From an uncultured Acetatifactor sp. (GTDB taxonomy: Bacteria; Bacillota; Clostridia; Lachnospirales; Lachnospiraceae), in NCBI GenBank assembly GCA_947629645.1, contig CANREV010000008.1, forward strand, positions 1 to 64,000: a stretch of DNA of 64,000 bases. The letters are read 5' to 3'. Made by a program: the position numbers and the translations under genes. Positions 17,669 through 26,921 of the stretch are shown piece by piece (the stretch's first letter is position 1; each line of letters opens with the position of its first letter). The notes beneath the pieces are model-generated. The model was not told the origin of the DNA, ran no database searches, and worked only from the letters and a program-made list of their open reading frames with translations.

Positions 17669-18325
17669 CTACAGCGCGTAAACTTTTAAATTACTGTACT
17701 CCGCAATCAATGGCGCAAGCTGTCTGAAACCGATCTTTCCGCCCCGAAGCACAGGCCCGTAAGTCTCTCCATCATCCTCAAACCGAAAAACTTCCAATTC
17801 ATTGATTCTAAAGCTTACACTGTTTTTCTCCTTGCGCACTTCCATCCGATACGGTTCCTTCGCCTCATCCGCGTCAGGGATAGGATCTCCTCCCTGCGCC
17901 ACCAGATGAAAGCCATAACTTTTTCTCAGATTGCAAGTGTGAAAAGCTCTCTCATCCGGTTCTTTTCTGCGAAAATATGAAACATGAAAGGCGTTGATAT
18001 CGCCATGATGATACTGGGGATACTCCCCGGTCCTCTTTGTCAGTCCTTTGTCAAAAAGGTCCTCCCCGTTTCTTCCCTGGGCGCCAAAAAACAAAATACA
18101 AAGCCCCGGCTCCTGCACGGGAAGAAAATCCCATGTGATCAGTATGTCGGAGGGAAAATCCACGGGACACCACAACACATAATTCGCCTTCTGTCCGTTT
18201 TCGGCATCCAATGCGTTTTCCAGACGCATTCTGCCATTCGGAAAAGCAATTTTCGCCTTTCCCTCCAAAACAAAATCCTGAATGTCCGCCTCCCCGGCAA
18301 GCGGATTTTCATAAATCAGCTTCAT
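17669..18325 (-). CDS. DUF1961 (YesU-like) family protein
   Basis: A 218-residue beta-sandwich-type protein of the DUF1961/YesU family. Supporting segments are MKLIYENPLAG at the start, the central DINAFHVSYFRRK and the C-terminal GGKIGFRQLAPLIAEYSNLKV, the last being typical of concanavalin-like lectin/glucanase folds. In Bacillus subtilis yesU lies in the rhamnogalacturonan operon; the exact role is unknown. I start at MKLIYENP, after GGAGGACGATAG; the track adds nine residues. It leads a three-gene minus-strand cluster with GH2 (38-base gap) and PcRGLX/YetA-like genes. No promoter with a good match is visible in the 158 bases upstream. Confidence 0.75.
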   Translation of the reverse strand: MKLIYENPLAGEADIQDFVLEGKAKIAFPNGRMRLENALDAENGQKANYVLWCPVDFPSDILITWDFLPVQEPGLCILFFGAQGRNGEDLFDKGLTKRTGEYPQYHHGDINAFHVSYFRRKEPDERAFHTCNLRKSYGFHLVAQGGDPIPDADEAKEPYRMEVRKEKNSVSFRINELEVFRFEDDGETYGPVLRGGKIGFRQLAPLIAEYSNLKVYAL

Positions 18326-18483
18326 CCGACTATCGTCCTCCTTTCCCTGCACTCCCTGCCATTTCCGGCATTTTTACCATTCCGCCCCCCGGCCGCCTGT
18401 TCATTCCTTTCATTTTCCAAAATTCCGGCTTTCTAATGCTTTCTAAAGGCATCGCTTTCCAGTGACATTTCACAGTACTCCTG

Positions 18484-20499
18484 TTATAGCGAAGCAAAAA
18501 GGCTGCCGATCTGAAATACCATTACCGCCGCAGCCCAGGCAAGAAAAAGCTGAAACACGATCATTTTCAGCGTAAAGCCCCAGGAACCGCTCTCCTTCTT
18601 TACCGTGGCCACGGTAGCCGCACAGGGCACATACAATAGGCAAAACAGCATCAGACAGTAAGCGTTCAATGGTCCGAAAGAGGGATTTATGCTGTGGATA
18701 TTTGCCACAATTGTCGCCATACCCGCTTCGGAACTTGCGTTAGATACGCCAAAGAGCACTGAAAAGCTGGTCACCACCACTTCCTTGGCGGATATGCCGG
18801 AAAGCAGCGCCACGCCGATCTGCCACATGCCAAGCCCCGCCGGCGCAAGCACAGGCACCAAAAACCTTCCGATCACGGCTCCGAAACTGTCCGCAGGATC
18901 CGACACCATACCGGAAACTCCGAAATTAAGCACAAACCATATCACTATGGAAGCCACAAAAATAGTGGTTCCCGCTTTGGTCAGATAATCCTTGAGCTTG
19001 GTCCACACATAGATGCGGATGGTCCTTGCATTGGGACGCTTGTACTCCGGCAGTTCGATCAGCAGGGAATCGTTGATCTTCCCCTTTTCCAGCTTGTTGA
19101 TGGTCTTTGCCGCCGCAATGGCTGTCACCATGCCGATGACATACAGGGAAAAAGCCACCGGCGCCGCCGCTTCGGGGAAAAACATCTCGGAGAACAAAAC
19201 ATAGATGGGAAGCCTTGCCGAACAGGACATGAAAGGCGTCACCAGCATGGTCTTTCGCCGATCCTGCTCCGTCTCCAGCGCCCTGGTAGCCATGATCGCG
19301 GGCACAGTGCAGCCAAAGCCTAGAATCATTGGCAGAAAAGCTTTTCCTGACAGCCCCACTTTCCCCATGACGGAATCCATCACATAGGCCACGCGGGACA
19401 TATACCCGCTGTCTTCCAGGAGAGCCAGCGCCAGAAATAAGATAAAGATGTTTGGCACAAACGTCAGGATACCGCCCACACCGGCGATAATCCCGTCTAC
19501 TACCAGAGATTCCAGAAAGGGAGCCACGCCCAGGCGCTCCAAAGCGGCAGCCGTTCCATCGGAGACGTAGGACAGCCCCGTCTCAAAAATTCCTTTCAGC
19601 GCGTCCCCCACCGTGAACGTCAAAAAGAATACCAAACACATGATGAGAAGAAATATGGGAATACCCGCCACAGGATGGGTCAGCGCTCTGTCGATCCGAT
19701 CCGTCAGCGCCGCTTTTTTCTCCTTATGAAACAGCGTTTCGGACACTACTTTCTCAATATAGGCATACTTGCATTGTATGATCTCTTTCTCATAACTTTT
19801 GTCCGCCACATTGACTATGGAAATGGGGTGTTCACGCTTTACTTCCTCATCGTCTTCCAGCAGCTTGATGGCATGCCAGCGCAGGGAAGAATGGCTGGGA
19901 TAATGAGCCTGCATCATGATTTCCAGCTTGGCAATTTTTTCCTCTATGAAGTCGGGATAATCCAGAATATACTCATCCGCTCCCTCCTCATAATGATGAA
20001 TCACCGCGTGAAGCAGAATATCCAGCCCGGTCCTCTTTGCCGCCGAGACCGGAACCACAGGAATATTGCCGAGCATTTCCGGCAGCCTGTGCATATCGAT
20101 CTCCATGCCTCTCTCTTTTACAATATCCATCATGTTCAGCGCAAGAACCACCGGCTTTCCCAGTTCCAGAAGCTGCAGCGTCAGATAGAGATTTCTCTCC
20201 AGCGAAGAGGCGTCCACCACGTTGATAATCACATCGATATCATCGTCCATGGCGCACTGTCTCGTCACTTTTTCCTCGATGGTATAACATGTCAGGGAAT
20301 AGATGCCGGGAGTATCTATGAGGGTAATCCTGGTATCCTCATAGACAGTCTCCCCCTCAAAGCGCTCCACCGTCACGCCGGGCCAGTTCGCCACTTTCAG
20401 TTTCGAGCCAGTGAGGGCGTTAAACAGCGTTGTCTTACCGCAGTTCGGATTGCCCACACAGGCCACGTTAATATGCTTTCTCTCCTGTTCCTTATTCAT
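18484..20499 (-). CDS. feoB: Ferrous iron transport protein B
   Basis: A 671-residue Fe(II) transporter. The N-terminal G domain has GNPNCGKTTLFN (P-loop), LIDTPGIYSL and NMMDI; a helical GDI-like region follows; the membrane part carries the two Gate-type repeats, including MILGFGCTVPAI and the SGISAKEVVVTSF stretch. Length fits the family. The start chosen (MNKEQERKHINVACVGN) has GGAGG seven bases upstream and overlaps the end of feoA by eight bases, implying coupled translation. The 19 extra residues in the ORF track are feoA sequence read in another frame. No FeoC is visible. An iron-responsive operator could not be identified. Confidence 0.95.
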   Translation of the reverse strand: MNKEQERKHINVACVGNPNCGKTTLFNALTGSKLKVANWPGVTVERFEGETVYEDTRITLIDTPGIYSLTCYTIEEKVTRQCAMDDDIDVIINVVDASSLERNLYLTLQLLELGKPVVLALNMMDIVKERGMEIDMHRLPEMLGNIPVVPVSAAKRTGLDILLHAVIHHYEEGADEYILDYPDFIEEKIAKLEIMMQAHYPSHSSLRWHAIKLLEDDEEVKREHPISIVNVADKSYEKEIIQCKYAYIEKVVSETLFHKEKKAALTDRIDRALTHPVAGIPIFLLIMCLVFFLTFTVGDALKGIFETGLSYVSDGTAAALERLGVAPFLESLVVDGIIAGVGGILTFVPNIFILFLALALLEDSGYMSRVAYVMDSVMGKVGLSGKAFLPMILGFGCTVPAIMATRALETEQDRRKTMLVTPFMSCSARLPIYVLFSEMFFPEAAAPVAFSLYVIGMVTAIAAAKTINKLEKGKINDSLLIELPEYKRPNARTIRIYVWTKLKDYLTKAGTTIFVASIVIWFVLNFGVSGMVSDPADSFGAVIGRFLVPVLAPAGLGMWQIGVALLSGISAKEVVVTSFSVLFGVSNASSEAGMATIVANIHSINPSFGPLNAYCLMLFCLLYVPCAATVATVKKESGSWGFTLKMIVFQLFLAWAAAVMVFQIGSLFASL

Positions 20500-20728
20500 A
20501 TTTTGCCTCCGTTTCCCTGACCTCGATATTGGAGGAAATATGTTTTCCGAGGGCAAGCCTTGTACCTCTTACCTTGATAATAAGAGCGCCCCTTTTCTTT
20601 CGGTTGAGCACATCCACAATCGTTCCGTCATTGAGCCCCAGCGCCTGTAATCTTCTGGTTATCTGTGGTTCCACATAAAGACCCGATACGCAGTATCTCG
20701 CTCCCTTTTTCGCTTCGTATAACGTCAT
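20492..20728 (-). CDS. feoA: Ferrous iron transport protein A
   Basis: A 78-residue SH3-like protein of the FeoA family, which assists FeoB-mediated Fe(II) uptake on the cytoplasmic side. Conserved elements are ITRRLQALGLNDGTIVDV and GTRLALGKHISSNIEV. Start at MTLYEAKKG is preferred over the METV start four codons earlier; both are possible. It overlaps feoB by eight bases. The 78-base gap behind proA contains a TGCGC/GCGCA hairpin but no clear promoter, so expression together with the proline operon cannot be excluded. Confidence 0.92.
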   Translation of the reverse strand: MTLYEAKKGARYCVSGLYVEPQITRRLQALGLNDGTIVDVLNRKKRGALIIKVRGTRLALGKHISSNIEVRETEAKYE

Positions 20729-20806
20729 AACAGTCTCCATTCCGAAGCCGTATGCGCTTCATTAAGACATTACATTCTCCCATACACTAATGCGCTGACT
20801 GGCGCA

Positions 20807-22054
20807 CTACTCTCTGACCTGGCCGTTTCCTACGATCAGATATTTGTAAGACGTCAGTTCTTTGAGTCCCATCGGCCCTCTGGCATGAAGTTTCTGCGTG
20901 CTGATGCCGATCTCCGCTCCAAAACCGAATTCAAACCCATCCGTAAACCGGGTGGAGACATTCCAGTAGACGCAGGCCGCATCGATCTCGTTCAGGAACT
21001 TCTCTGCCGCCTCCTTATCTTTTGTTACGATACATTCGGAATGTCTGGTGCCATAGCGATTGATGTGCCCGATGGCTTCCTCCAGGCTATCCACCGTCTT
21101 AATCGATAAAATATAATCCAGATATTCCGTGCCGTAATCTTCTTCCGTGGCCGTTTTGCAGTCCGCAAGGACCTCTCTTGCGCCCTCGTCTCCCCGCAGT
21201 TCCACATACTTAGGCGCAAGGATCTGTGCCAGCTTCGGCAGAAATTCCTTTCGCACGTTTTTGTGTACCACCAGGGATTCACAGGCATTACACACACCGA
21301 TCCTCTGGGTTTTTGCGTTGTAGACGATCTTTGCCGCCATATCCGTATCAGCGCTTTGATCCACATAGACATGGCAGTTGCCCGTGCCTGTCTCAATCAC
21401 CGGAATGGTACTGTTTTCCACCACACTGCGGATCAGCCCCGCGCTGCCTCTGGGGATTAAAAGATCCACATATTCTTTCATCTTCATAAACTCTACCGTA
21501 ACGCTCCGGTCCGTATCCTCGATCAACTGCAAAGCGTCCGATTGGATGCCGCACTCTTTGAGTGTCTCCCGAAGCACCTTAACGATAGCAAGATTCGATT
21601 GCAGCGCATCGCTGCCTCCCTTCAAAATCGACACATTACCCGCCTTAAAACACAGGGCGAAAGCATCCGCCGTCACATTGGGCCTTGCCTCGTAAATAAT
21701 ACCGATGACGCCGATAGGCACTCTCACCTTCTGTATATGCATACCGTTGGGGCGATCGAATTCTTCCAGTACTTCTCCGATACAATCGGGCAGTCCGGCC
21801 ACCTGACGCAGCCCTTCGGCCATCCCCCGGATCCGCTCCTGCGTCAGCCTGAGACGGTCCTGAAGGCTTTCCTTCATACCGTTTTTTTTCGCCAACTCCA
21901 TATCTTTTTCATTGGCCGCTAAAATTTCTTCGCTGCGGCGGCACAATGCGTCCGCTGCGGCGATAAGCGCCTTGTTCTTTTCTTCCGCGGACAATTTTCC
22001 CAACAATGTTCTGGCGGCTGCCGCCCGCCGACCCATATCCTGCAGATCTGTCAT
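20807..22054 (-). CDS. proA: Glutamate-5-semialdehyde dehydrogenase
   Basis: A 415-residue NADPH-dependent gamma-glutamyl phosphate reductase, the second enzyme of proline synthesis. The catalytic cysteine lies in [14 protein letters not shown]; cofactor-binding segments include [13 protein letters not shown] and [11 protein letters not shown]. Length is normal. It is the last gene of a proB-DUF896-5-FCL-proA series on the minus strand, with a 78-base gap from the previous gene. Interposition of a folate gene between proB and proA is less usual than a direct proBA pair. Confidence 0.96.
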   Translation of the reverse strand: MTDLQDMGRRAAAARTLLGKLSAEEKNKALIAAADALCRRSEEILAANEKDMELAKKNGMKESLQDRLRLTQERIRGMAEGLRQVAGLPDCIGEVLEEFDRPNGMHIQKVRVPIGVIGIIYEARPNVTADAFALCFKAGNVSILKGGSDALQSNLAIVKVLRETLKECGIQSDALQLIEDTDRSVTVEFMKMKEYVDLLIPRGSAGLIRSVVENSTIPVIETGTGNCHVYVDQSADTDMAAKIVYNAKTQRIGVCNACESLVVHKNVRKEFLPKLAQILAPKYVELRGDEGAREVLADCKTATEEDYGTEYLDYILSIKTVDSLEEAIGHINRYGTRHSECIVTKDKEAAEKFLNEIDAACVYWNVSTRFTDGFEFGFGAEIGISTQKLHARGPMGLKELTSYKYLIVGNGQVRE

Positions 22055-22132
22055 ATCGTTCCCTCCTGAAACAAGTCTGTTGAAACCTTCTGATAAATTC
22101 CCTTATATCCATATCAGGCGAACATAGTTTCC

Positions 22133-22696
22133 CTATACGCAAATCACCTGATACGGCCTGATATCCGTTTCCTGCGCCGGTATTTTCTCCACCATCTGGC
22201 AAAGGTGCCCTACTCCGATCGATCTAAGCTGCAGAGCAGGCTTATCCGCCAGAAATCTGTCGTAAAAACCTTTTCCGTAACCGATGCGGTTGCGGTATCC
22301 GTCAAAAGCCACTCCCGGCATCAAAAGAAGCGTCTTGTCCGCTTCCTGTTCTCTGTATTGATACCGATCGGTATCGCCCCCGGGCTCCGGTATGCCCTGA
22401 TATCCCTTCACCAGTTGTGCCGGATCAAAAACGCGGTAAAAACTCAGATTTTCGCCTTCCACTCTGGGCAGATATACCTTTTTCCCCGCCGTTAAAGCTT
22501 CCCGGATGATTTCCCCGGTGCTGATCTCTGTGCCGTAACTGGCATAACAGAGCAGCGTGTCCGACAAATAGTACCATTGATGGCCTATAATACGCTCCGC
22601 AAGGAGAAACGCCGCCCGCTCTTTTTGCTCCTTGGTAAGAGCGTTCCGAATCTGTAACACTCTGCGGCGTATCTGGGCTTTTGTCTCCGTTTCCAT
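22133..22696 (-). CDS. 5-formyltetrahydrofolate cyclo-ligase family protein
   Basis: A 187-residue enzyme of the 5-FCL/MTHFS family, converting 5-formyl-THF to methenyl-THF with ATP. It has RRRVLQIRNALTKEQ at the N-terminus, the ATP/folate segments VYLPRVEG and LLLMPGVAFD, and the signature NRIGYGKGFYDRFL. The preferred ATG shares bases with the stop of the DUF896 gene (TGATG), implying coupled translation; the track opens one codon earlier at GTG. It lies within the proline operon; metF, another folate gene, is elsewhere in this window. Confidence 0.92.
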   Translation of the reverse strand: METETKAQIRRRVLQIRNALTKEQKERAAFLLAERIIGHQWYYLSDTLLCYASYGTEISTGEIIREALTAGKKVYLPRVEGENLSFYRVFDPAQLVKGYQGIPEPGGDTDRYQYREQEADKTLLLMPGVAFDGYRNRIGYGKGFYDRFLADKPALQLRSIGVGHLCQMVEKIPAQETDIRPYQVICV

Positions 22697-22923
22697 CACT
22701 TTTTTTGCCTGTTTCCTTTTCGCTTGTCGCTTAGTTTCTCTATGGTGCCGTCAGGGCGCTCAATGACAATATTGTCAAGCTGGCCTCTCAAATTCGCGCG
22801 AATGCCTGCCACATATTCCTGACGCAGCGCCGCCTGTTCTTCCTTTTCCGTATCTGTCAGCCCCTCTCTCTGAGACTTGTGATAAAGCTCGTTGATACGG
22901 GCGATTCTCTCATCCATATTCAT
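22696..22923 (-). CDS. DUF896 (YnzC-like) family protein
   Basis: A protein of about 75 residues with the conserved DUF896 pattern: ERIARINELYHKSQREGLT, EEQAALRQEY and IRANLRGQLDNI. These small helical cytoplasmic proteins are widespread in Firmicutes; the Bacillus homologue YnzC is linked to the SOS region but its activity is unknown. The start is uncertain: I choose MNMDERI, with AAGGA about 12 bases upstream, over the longer METGKPDKE start, whose ribosome site is too close. Its stop overlaps the 5-FCL start. Confidence 0.85.
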   Translation of the reverse strand: MNMDERIARINELYHKSQREGLTDTEKEEQAALRQEYVAGIRANLRGQLDNIVIERPDGTIEKLSDKRKGNRQKK

Positions 22924-23009
22924 TTTACTGTCCCATTCCTTATCCGGTTTTCCTGTTTCCATCCTTGTATGTCGGCTCTGATTTTCCTCTTTGCTCAGGA
23001 CTTCCCGGG

Positions 23010-23879
23010 TCAGGTTTTATGAAGATTATGTACAAATTCCGGCAGATCAAAACTCTCGTCTTTTTTTGCTAAAAAAAGCGTTCCCTCGTCCTCTCCTGCC
23101 AGTATCCTGTGGAGCACTCCGATGTCGCTGCTGTTCGCGATAACCATGTCTATTCCTGATTTGGTGGCAATCTTTGCCGCGATCAGTTTGGTATTCATAC
23201 CTCCGGTGCCCACATTGCTTCCGGTACTTTCCTTGCCCATCCCCATGTATTCGTCCGTCAGTTCATCCACCTGACGGATAAATCTGGCTTCCGGATTCTT
23301 TCTGGGATCATCTGTATACAGGCCGTCTATATCGGAAAGCAGGATCAGAAGATCCGCCTCCACCAGCGCCGCGACAATTGCAGACAGCGTATCGTTATCG
23401 CCGATCTCAATCTCGTAAGTAGCAACCGTGTCATTCTCATTCACCACAGGGATGGCGCCCATCTTTAACAACTGCGAAAATGTGTTGTGGGCGTTATAGC
23501 GGTTTAAGTTGTCTACAATGGTGTTCTTCGTCATCAGAATCTGCGCGGCGATCTGATTATACTCCGCAAACAGTCTCTGATACGTCATCATCAGCCTTGC
23601 CTGCCCTACCGAAGAACACGCCTGTTTCATAGCCATGGCCTCGGCCTGACTCCGGGTGTTAAAATCCTTGATTTTCATCACATTCTTGCCGGCGGCGATA
23701 GCGCCGGAAGTGACCAGCACCACATCCTTGCCCTGGTTTCTGATATCGCTTAGCTCCCGCACCAGCTTTTCCATGCGGATATAATCCATATCTCCCGTCT
23801 GCTTATGCGTCAGGGAGGAGGAACCTATCTTTACCACGATTCTGTTTTTATCCTGAATCAATTTCCGTAGATTGCTCAT
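23010..23879 (-). CDS. proB: Glutamate 5-kinase (short form without PUA domain)
   Basis: A 289-residue amino-acid kinase that phosphorylates glutamate, the first and feedback-controlled step of proline synthesis. It has IVVKIGSSSLTHK at the N-terminus, LVTSGAIAAGK, VVNENDTVAT and GTGGMNTKLIAAKIAT. The C-terminal PUA domain of the ~370-residue E. coli enzyme is absent, which is a known short form. The ATG follows AGGCAAAGGTG. A strong promoter (TTGACG-17-TAGAAT) lies 25 bases upstream, so this gene heads the operon with DUF896, 5-FCL and proA. Confidence 0.95.
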   Translation of the reverse strand: MSNLRKLIQDKNRIVVKIGSSSLTHKQTGDMDYIRMEKLVRELSDIRNQGKDVVLVTSGAIAAGKNVMKIKDFNTRSQAEAMAMKQACSSVGQARLMMTYQRLFAEYNQIAAQILMTKNTIVDNLNRYNAHNTFSQLLKMGAIPVVNENDTVATYEIEIGDNDTLSAIVAALVEADLLILLSDIDGLYTDDPRKNPEARFIRQVDELTDEYMGMGKESTGSNVGTGGMNTKLIAAKIATKSGIDMVIANSSDIGVLHRILAGEDEGTLFLAKKDESFDLPEFVHNLHKT

Positions 23880-23901
23880 TCACCTTTGCCTTTCTTTCAT
23901 C

Positions 23902-23930
23902 ATTCTACTTGATTTTATCTGCCCCGTCAA
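23902..23930 (-). promoter_or_regulatory. Promoter of the proB operon
   Basis: Minus-strand TTGACG (23925-23930), 17-base spacer, TAGAAT (23902-23907), ending about 22 bases before the proB start codon. A near-consensus sigma-A promoter; no T-box or other leader fits in the short space. Confidence 0.75.
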
Positions 23931-23987
23931 TGTCTCAGCGGCACTTACACGGTATCAGCGTAACAGTTTAGCCAGAAGCTTAAACCG

Positions 23988-25643
23988 TCACGTATCGGAG
24001 TACGGCGCAAACTCTTTGGCGATGGCCTCCGCCGCCTTCAGCCCATCCATGGCGGCGGAAGTAATGCCTCCCGCATATCCTGCTCCCTCGCCGCAGGGAT
24101 ACAGTCCCCTGATCTGCGACTGCATGGTTTCATCCCTGCTGATGCGCACCGGAGAGGAAGTCCTGCTCTCCACGCCCGACAAAATGGCGTCCGCTCTGTC
24201 AAACCCTTTGATCTGTCTGCCAAAACTTTCCATTCCCTCGATAAAAGCCTGACTGCATTCCCGGGGAAGGATGCCGCTTAGATCCGCCCAGATATATTCC
24301 CCTTTGCATTGGGGCATGATCTCGCTGTCCGGCAGCGGGTCTGTTCCCTCCGGTTGTTCCGCGTGAAAATACGTTCCCGCTTTGGCAGTCTCCTCCACTG
24401 CGTTCCGAAAAGTTATGTAGCGCTGGACGGGGATCTTTCCCCCGCCGATCTCATAGGCGCGCTGTTCCAAAAGTCTCTGAAACTCCACTCCGGCCAAAGG
24501 ATGTCCGCCGCCGAAATCCTCCGGTGTCACCGACACGATGACGGCGCTGTTGGCATTGGTTCCTTCCCTGCCGCTGTAGCTCATACCGTTCACCGCCGTT
24601 TTCCCCTGTTCCGAAGAAGCGTTTACCACATAACCTCCCGGGCACATACAGAAAGAATAGACGCTCCTGCCATTGGAAGCTTTCGCCGTTACTTTGTAGC
24701 AGGCGGCGCCAAGTTCCCCGGGATCTTTTCTGCCGTACTGACTCTCATTGATCATGGTCTGGGGATGTTCCACCCGAAGCCCCACCGCGAAGGCTTTCGC
24801 CTCCATGGGAACTTTATTCTCATACAACATGGAAAAGGTATCTCTGGCGCTGTGTCCTATGGCCAGCACCAACTGACCGCACTCCAATTCTTCCCTATCG
24901 TTTATCACCACGCCAACGATTTTTCCGCTCTTGGTCCGTATCTTTGTCACCTGACTTTCAAAGCGCACTTCTCCGCCGAGTGCAAGAATCTCCTGCCGCA
25001 TACGGCGGACGATATCACACAGCACATCCGTGCCGATATGGGGCTTCGCCTCATAACAAATACTCTCCTTTGCGCCGAACTTCACAAAAAGCTCAAGAAT
25101 TTCCCTGTTCCGGCCATCTCTGTCCTTTACCAGCGTGTTTAATTTGCCATCGGAAAATGTTCCTGCCCCGCCCTCTCCAAACTGCACATTGGAGGAAGGG
25201 TCCAGTCTTCCGGTACGCCAGAAAGCTTCCACATCTTTCTGTCGTTTCTCCACACATTTCCCCCTCTCCAGCAGAATGGGCCGATAGCCGTGGCGCGCCA
25301 GATAATAGCCGCAAAACAGTCCCGCCGGTCCCATACCCACGATCACCGGCCTGTGGCGCAAAACTTTCACTCCGGCTTCCGGAAAGCGATATACCGCATC
25401 CTCCGCCTTGGAAAACTGCTGTTTTCCCCTCGCTCTCCGCAAGACCTTCTCTTCGCCTTTGACCGCCACATCCAGCGTATAACTGTAAAAGATATCCGGC
25501 TTTTTTCTGGCATCGACAGACTGACGAAGGATCCTCATCTTTTGAATGTCCTGCGCCTGTACCCCGAGAACATTTGCCGCCTTCCTTTTCAGATCCTGCG
25601 CGGTATGGTCCGTTTTTAATTTTAACTGATTGATCCGTATCAT
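23988..25643 (-). CDS. FAD-dependent dehydrogenase, COG2509 family
   Basis: A 551-residue flavoprotein. After an N-terminal domain of about 95 residues (RINQLKLKTDHTAQDLKRKA, often a ferredoxin-like fold) comes the dinucleotide motif PVIVGMGPAGLFCGYYLARHG, then NVQFGEGGAGTFSDGKLNT, which is highly characteristic of the COG2509 family, and a C-terminal FAD segment (PCGEGAGYAGGITSAAMDGL). Reaction and substrate are unknown. It is 24 bases downstream of a second flavoprotein gene of the BaiN family on the same strand, so the two are probably cotranscribed. No signal peptide; cytoplasmic. Confidence 0.85.
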   Translation of the reverse strand: MIRINQLKLKTDHTAQDLKRKAANVLGVQAQDIQKMRILRQSVDARKKPDIFYSYTLDVAVKGEEKVLRRARGKQQFSKAEDAVYRFPEAGVKVLRHRPVIVGMGPAGLFCGYYLARHGYRPILLERGKCVEKRQKDVEAFWRTGRLDPSSNVQFGEGGAGTFSDGKLNTLVKDRDGRNREILELFVKFGAKESICYEAKPHIGTDVLCDIVRRMRQEILALGGEVRFESQVTKIRTKSGKIVGVVINDREELECGQLVLAIGHSARDTFSMLYENKVPMEAKAFAVGLRVEHPQTMINESQYGRKDPGELGAACYKVTAKASNGRSVYSFCMCPGGYVVNASSEQGKTAVNGMSYSGREGTNANSAVIVSVTPEDFGGGHPLAGVEFQRLLEQRAYEIGGGKIPVQRYITFRNAVEETAKAGTYFHAEQPEGTDPLPDSEIMPQCKGEYIWADLSGILPRECSQAFIEGMESFGRQIKGFDRADAILSGVESRTSSPVRISRDETMQSQIRGLYPCGEGAGYAGGITSAAMDGLKAAEAIAKEFAPYSDT

Positions 25644-25667
25644 AATTAGCCTCTTATGTCAAAACTT

Positions 25668-26903
25668 TCAGCCGCACATTTCCCCTGACGATGCTTTCCC
25701 CGCCAGATGTCCGCTGCACCATGCCCAGTGCAGATTATACCCGCCGCATCTGCCGTCCACATCCAGGATCTCTCCGGCAAAGAATACGCCCTTTGCCCTC
25801 TTTGATTCCAGATTCCGCGTCACCTGATCCAGCGGAATCCCTCCGGCGCATGCCTGCGCGTTGTCATAAGAATAATGGCCGTTTACATGCAGACGCCACT
25901 CTCTGCACAGGCCGTATACCGCCGCGATTTTTTTTACATCCGCCAGCTGCGCCTGTTCCGTTGGTTTTAAACCCGCCAGCTTCATAAACTGCAGCATCAG
26001 CTTTTTGTGGAGAATCCCCGTAAAAAATTCCTCCGCCGTTCTGCCATCCAGCAAAAGCTTTCTGTCGTTTTGAAGGTGATCGTACTCCTCTCTGCCAAGA
26101 TCCGGCAGGAAATCTATGGTCACTTCCACTTCTTTCTGCCTGCGCAATATGTAATTCACCTGCCTGCTAAACTGAAAAACGGGAATTCCCGAAATACCGC
26201 GGTCTGTAAGCTGCAGTTCCCCCCTCTCGCTCGCAAGAAGCTTCCCCTGGTTCCAGACATGGATCTCTGCGTCCGCCCTCACTCCCGATACGGCTTTCAG
26301 ATAAGGCTCGCTGCAGGTAAGCTGCACCAGAGCGGGAACCGTTGGCAAAATAGTATGTCCTAACTGCCTGGCCAGTTCAAATCCGCTGCCATCGGAGCCG
26401 GTCTTTGGCGCCGCCTTTCCTCCGCAGGCGATCACGGCGCTGTCAAAATGAAAGGTACGTTTCCCGCTCTTTAAAGTGATGCCGCTTTCCTCAGGACCCG
26501 CATAGATCCGGTTCACTTTGCAGTCAGTCACCACCTCCACCCCCAATGAGGCGAGCTCGTAACGGAGTACATCTAATACCGCCGATGCCTGCTCGCAGGC
26601 AGGATAAAGACAGCCGTTTTTTTCTTTCAGCATCAGTCCCAATCCCTGAAAAAAGGAAACCGTATCCTCTTTTCCGAATCGTTCAAGGCAGCGTTTTAAA
26701 AACTGAGGCTGACCGGTGTAATAATCCTGCGCATCCAGTTTCAGATTCCCCAGATTGCACTTCCCGTTTCCCGTTGCGAGAATCTTTTTCCCCACACGGT
26801 CGTTTCCCTCCAGTATGGTAACCTTTGCCCCCTGTCTGGCGGCTGTGATGGCCGCAGTCATCCCTGCGGCTCCCCCGCCCACGATTCCCACCTTCTTTTC
26901 CAT
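25668..26903 (-). CDS. BaiN/HI0933-like NAD(P)/FAD-dependent oxidoreductase
   Basis: A 411-residue flavoprotein of the HI0933/YhiN/BaiN family. The N-terminus has the FAD motif VGIVGGGAAGMTAAITAARQGA, then GNDRVGKKILATGNGKCNLGN, diagnostic for the family, and the C-terminus GVFFAGEILDVDGRCGGYNLHWAW. Some family members reduce bile-acid intermediates or other enones; the substrate here cannot be deduced. I start at MEKKVGIVGG, after GAGGTG; the track adds five residues. It is followed by the COG2509 flavoprotein gene and preceded by an anchored protein gene 18 bases upstream. Confidence 0.88.
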   Translation of the reverse strand: MEKKVGIVGGGAAGMTAAITAARQGAKVTILEGNDRVGKKILATGNGKCNLGNLKLDAQDYYTGQPQFLKRCLERFGKEDTVSFFQGLGLMLKEKNGCLYPACEQASAVLDVLRYELASLGVEVVTDCKVNRIYAGPEESGITLKSGKRTFHFDSAVIACGGKAAPKTGSDGSGFELARQLGHTILPTVPALVQLTCSEPYLKAVSGVRADAEIHVWNQGKLLASERGELQLTDRGISGIPVFQFSRQVNYILRRQKEVEVTIDFLPDLGREEYDHLQNDRKLLLDGRTAEEFFTGILHKKLMLQFMKLAGLKPTEQAQLADVKKIAAVYGLCREWRLHVNGHYSYDNAQACAGGIPLDQVTRNLESKRAKGVFFAGEILDVDGRCGGYNLHWAWCSGHLAGKASSGEMCG

Positions 26904-26921
26904 AACGCACCTCACCAACTT

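Noticed and set aside
18330-18413. 27-residue minus-strand frame (MKGMNRRPGGG...) before the DUF1961 gene
   Set aside because: Low-complexity Met/Gly-rich sequence with a poor ribosome site; it overlaps the true ribosome site of the next gene and shows no conservation signal I can judge.
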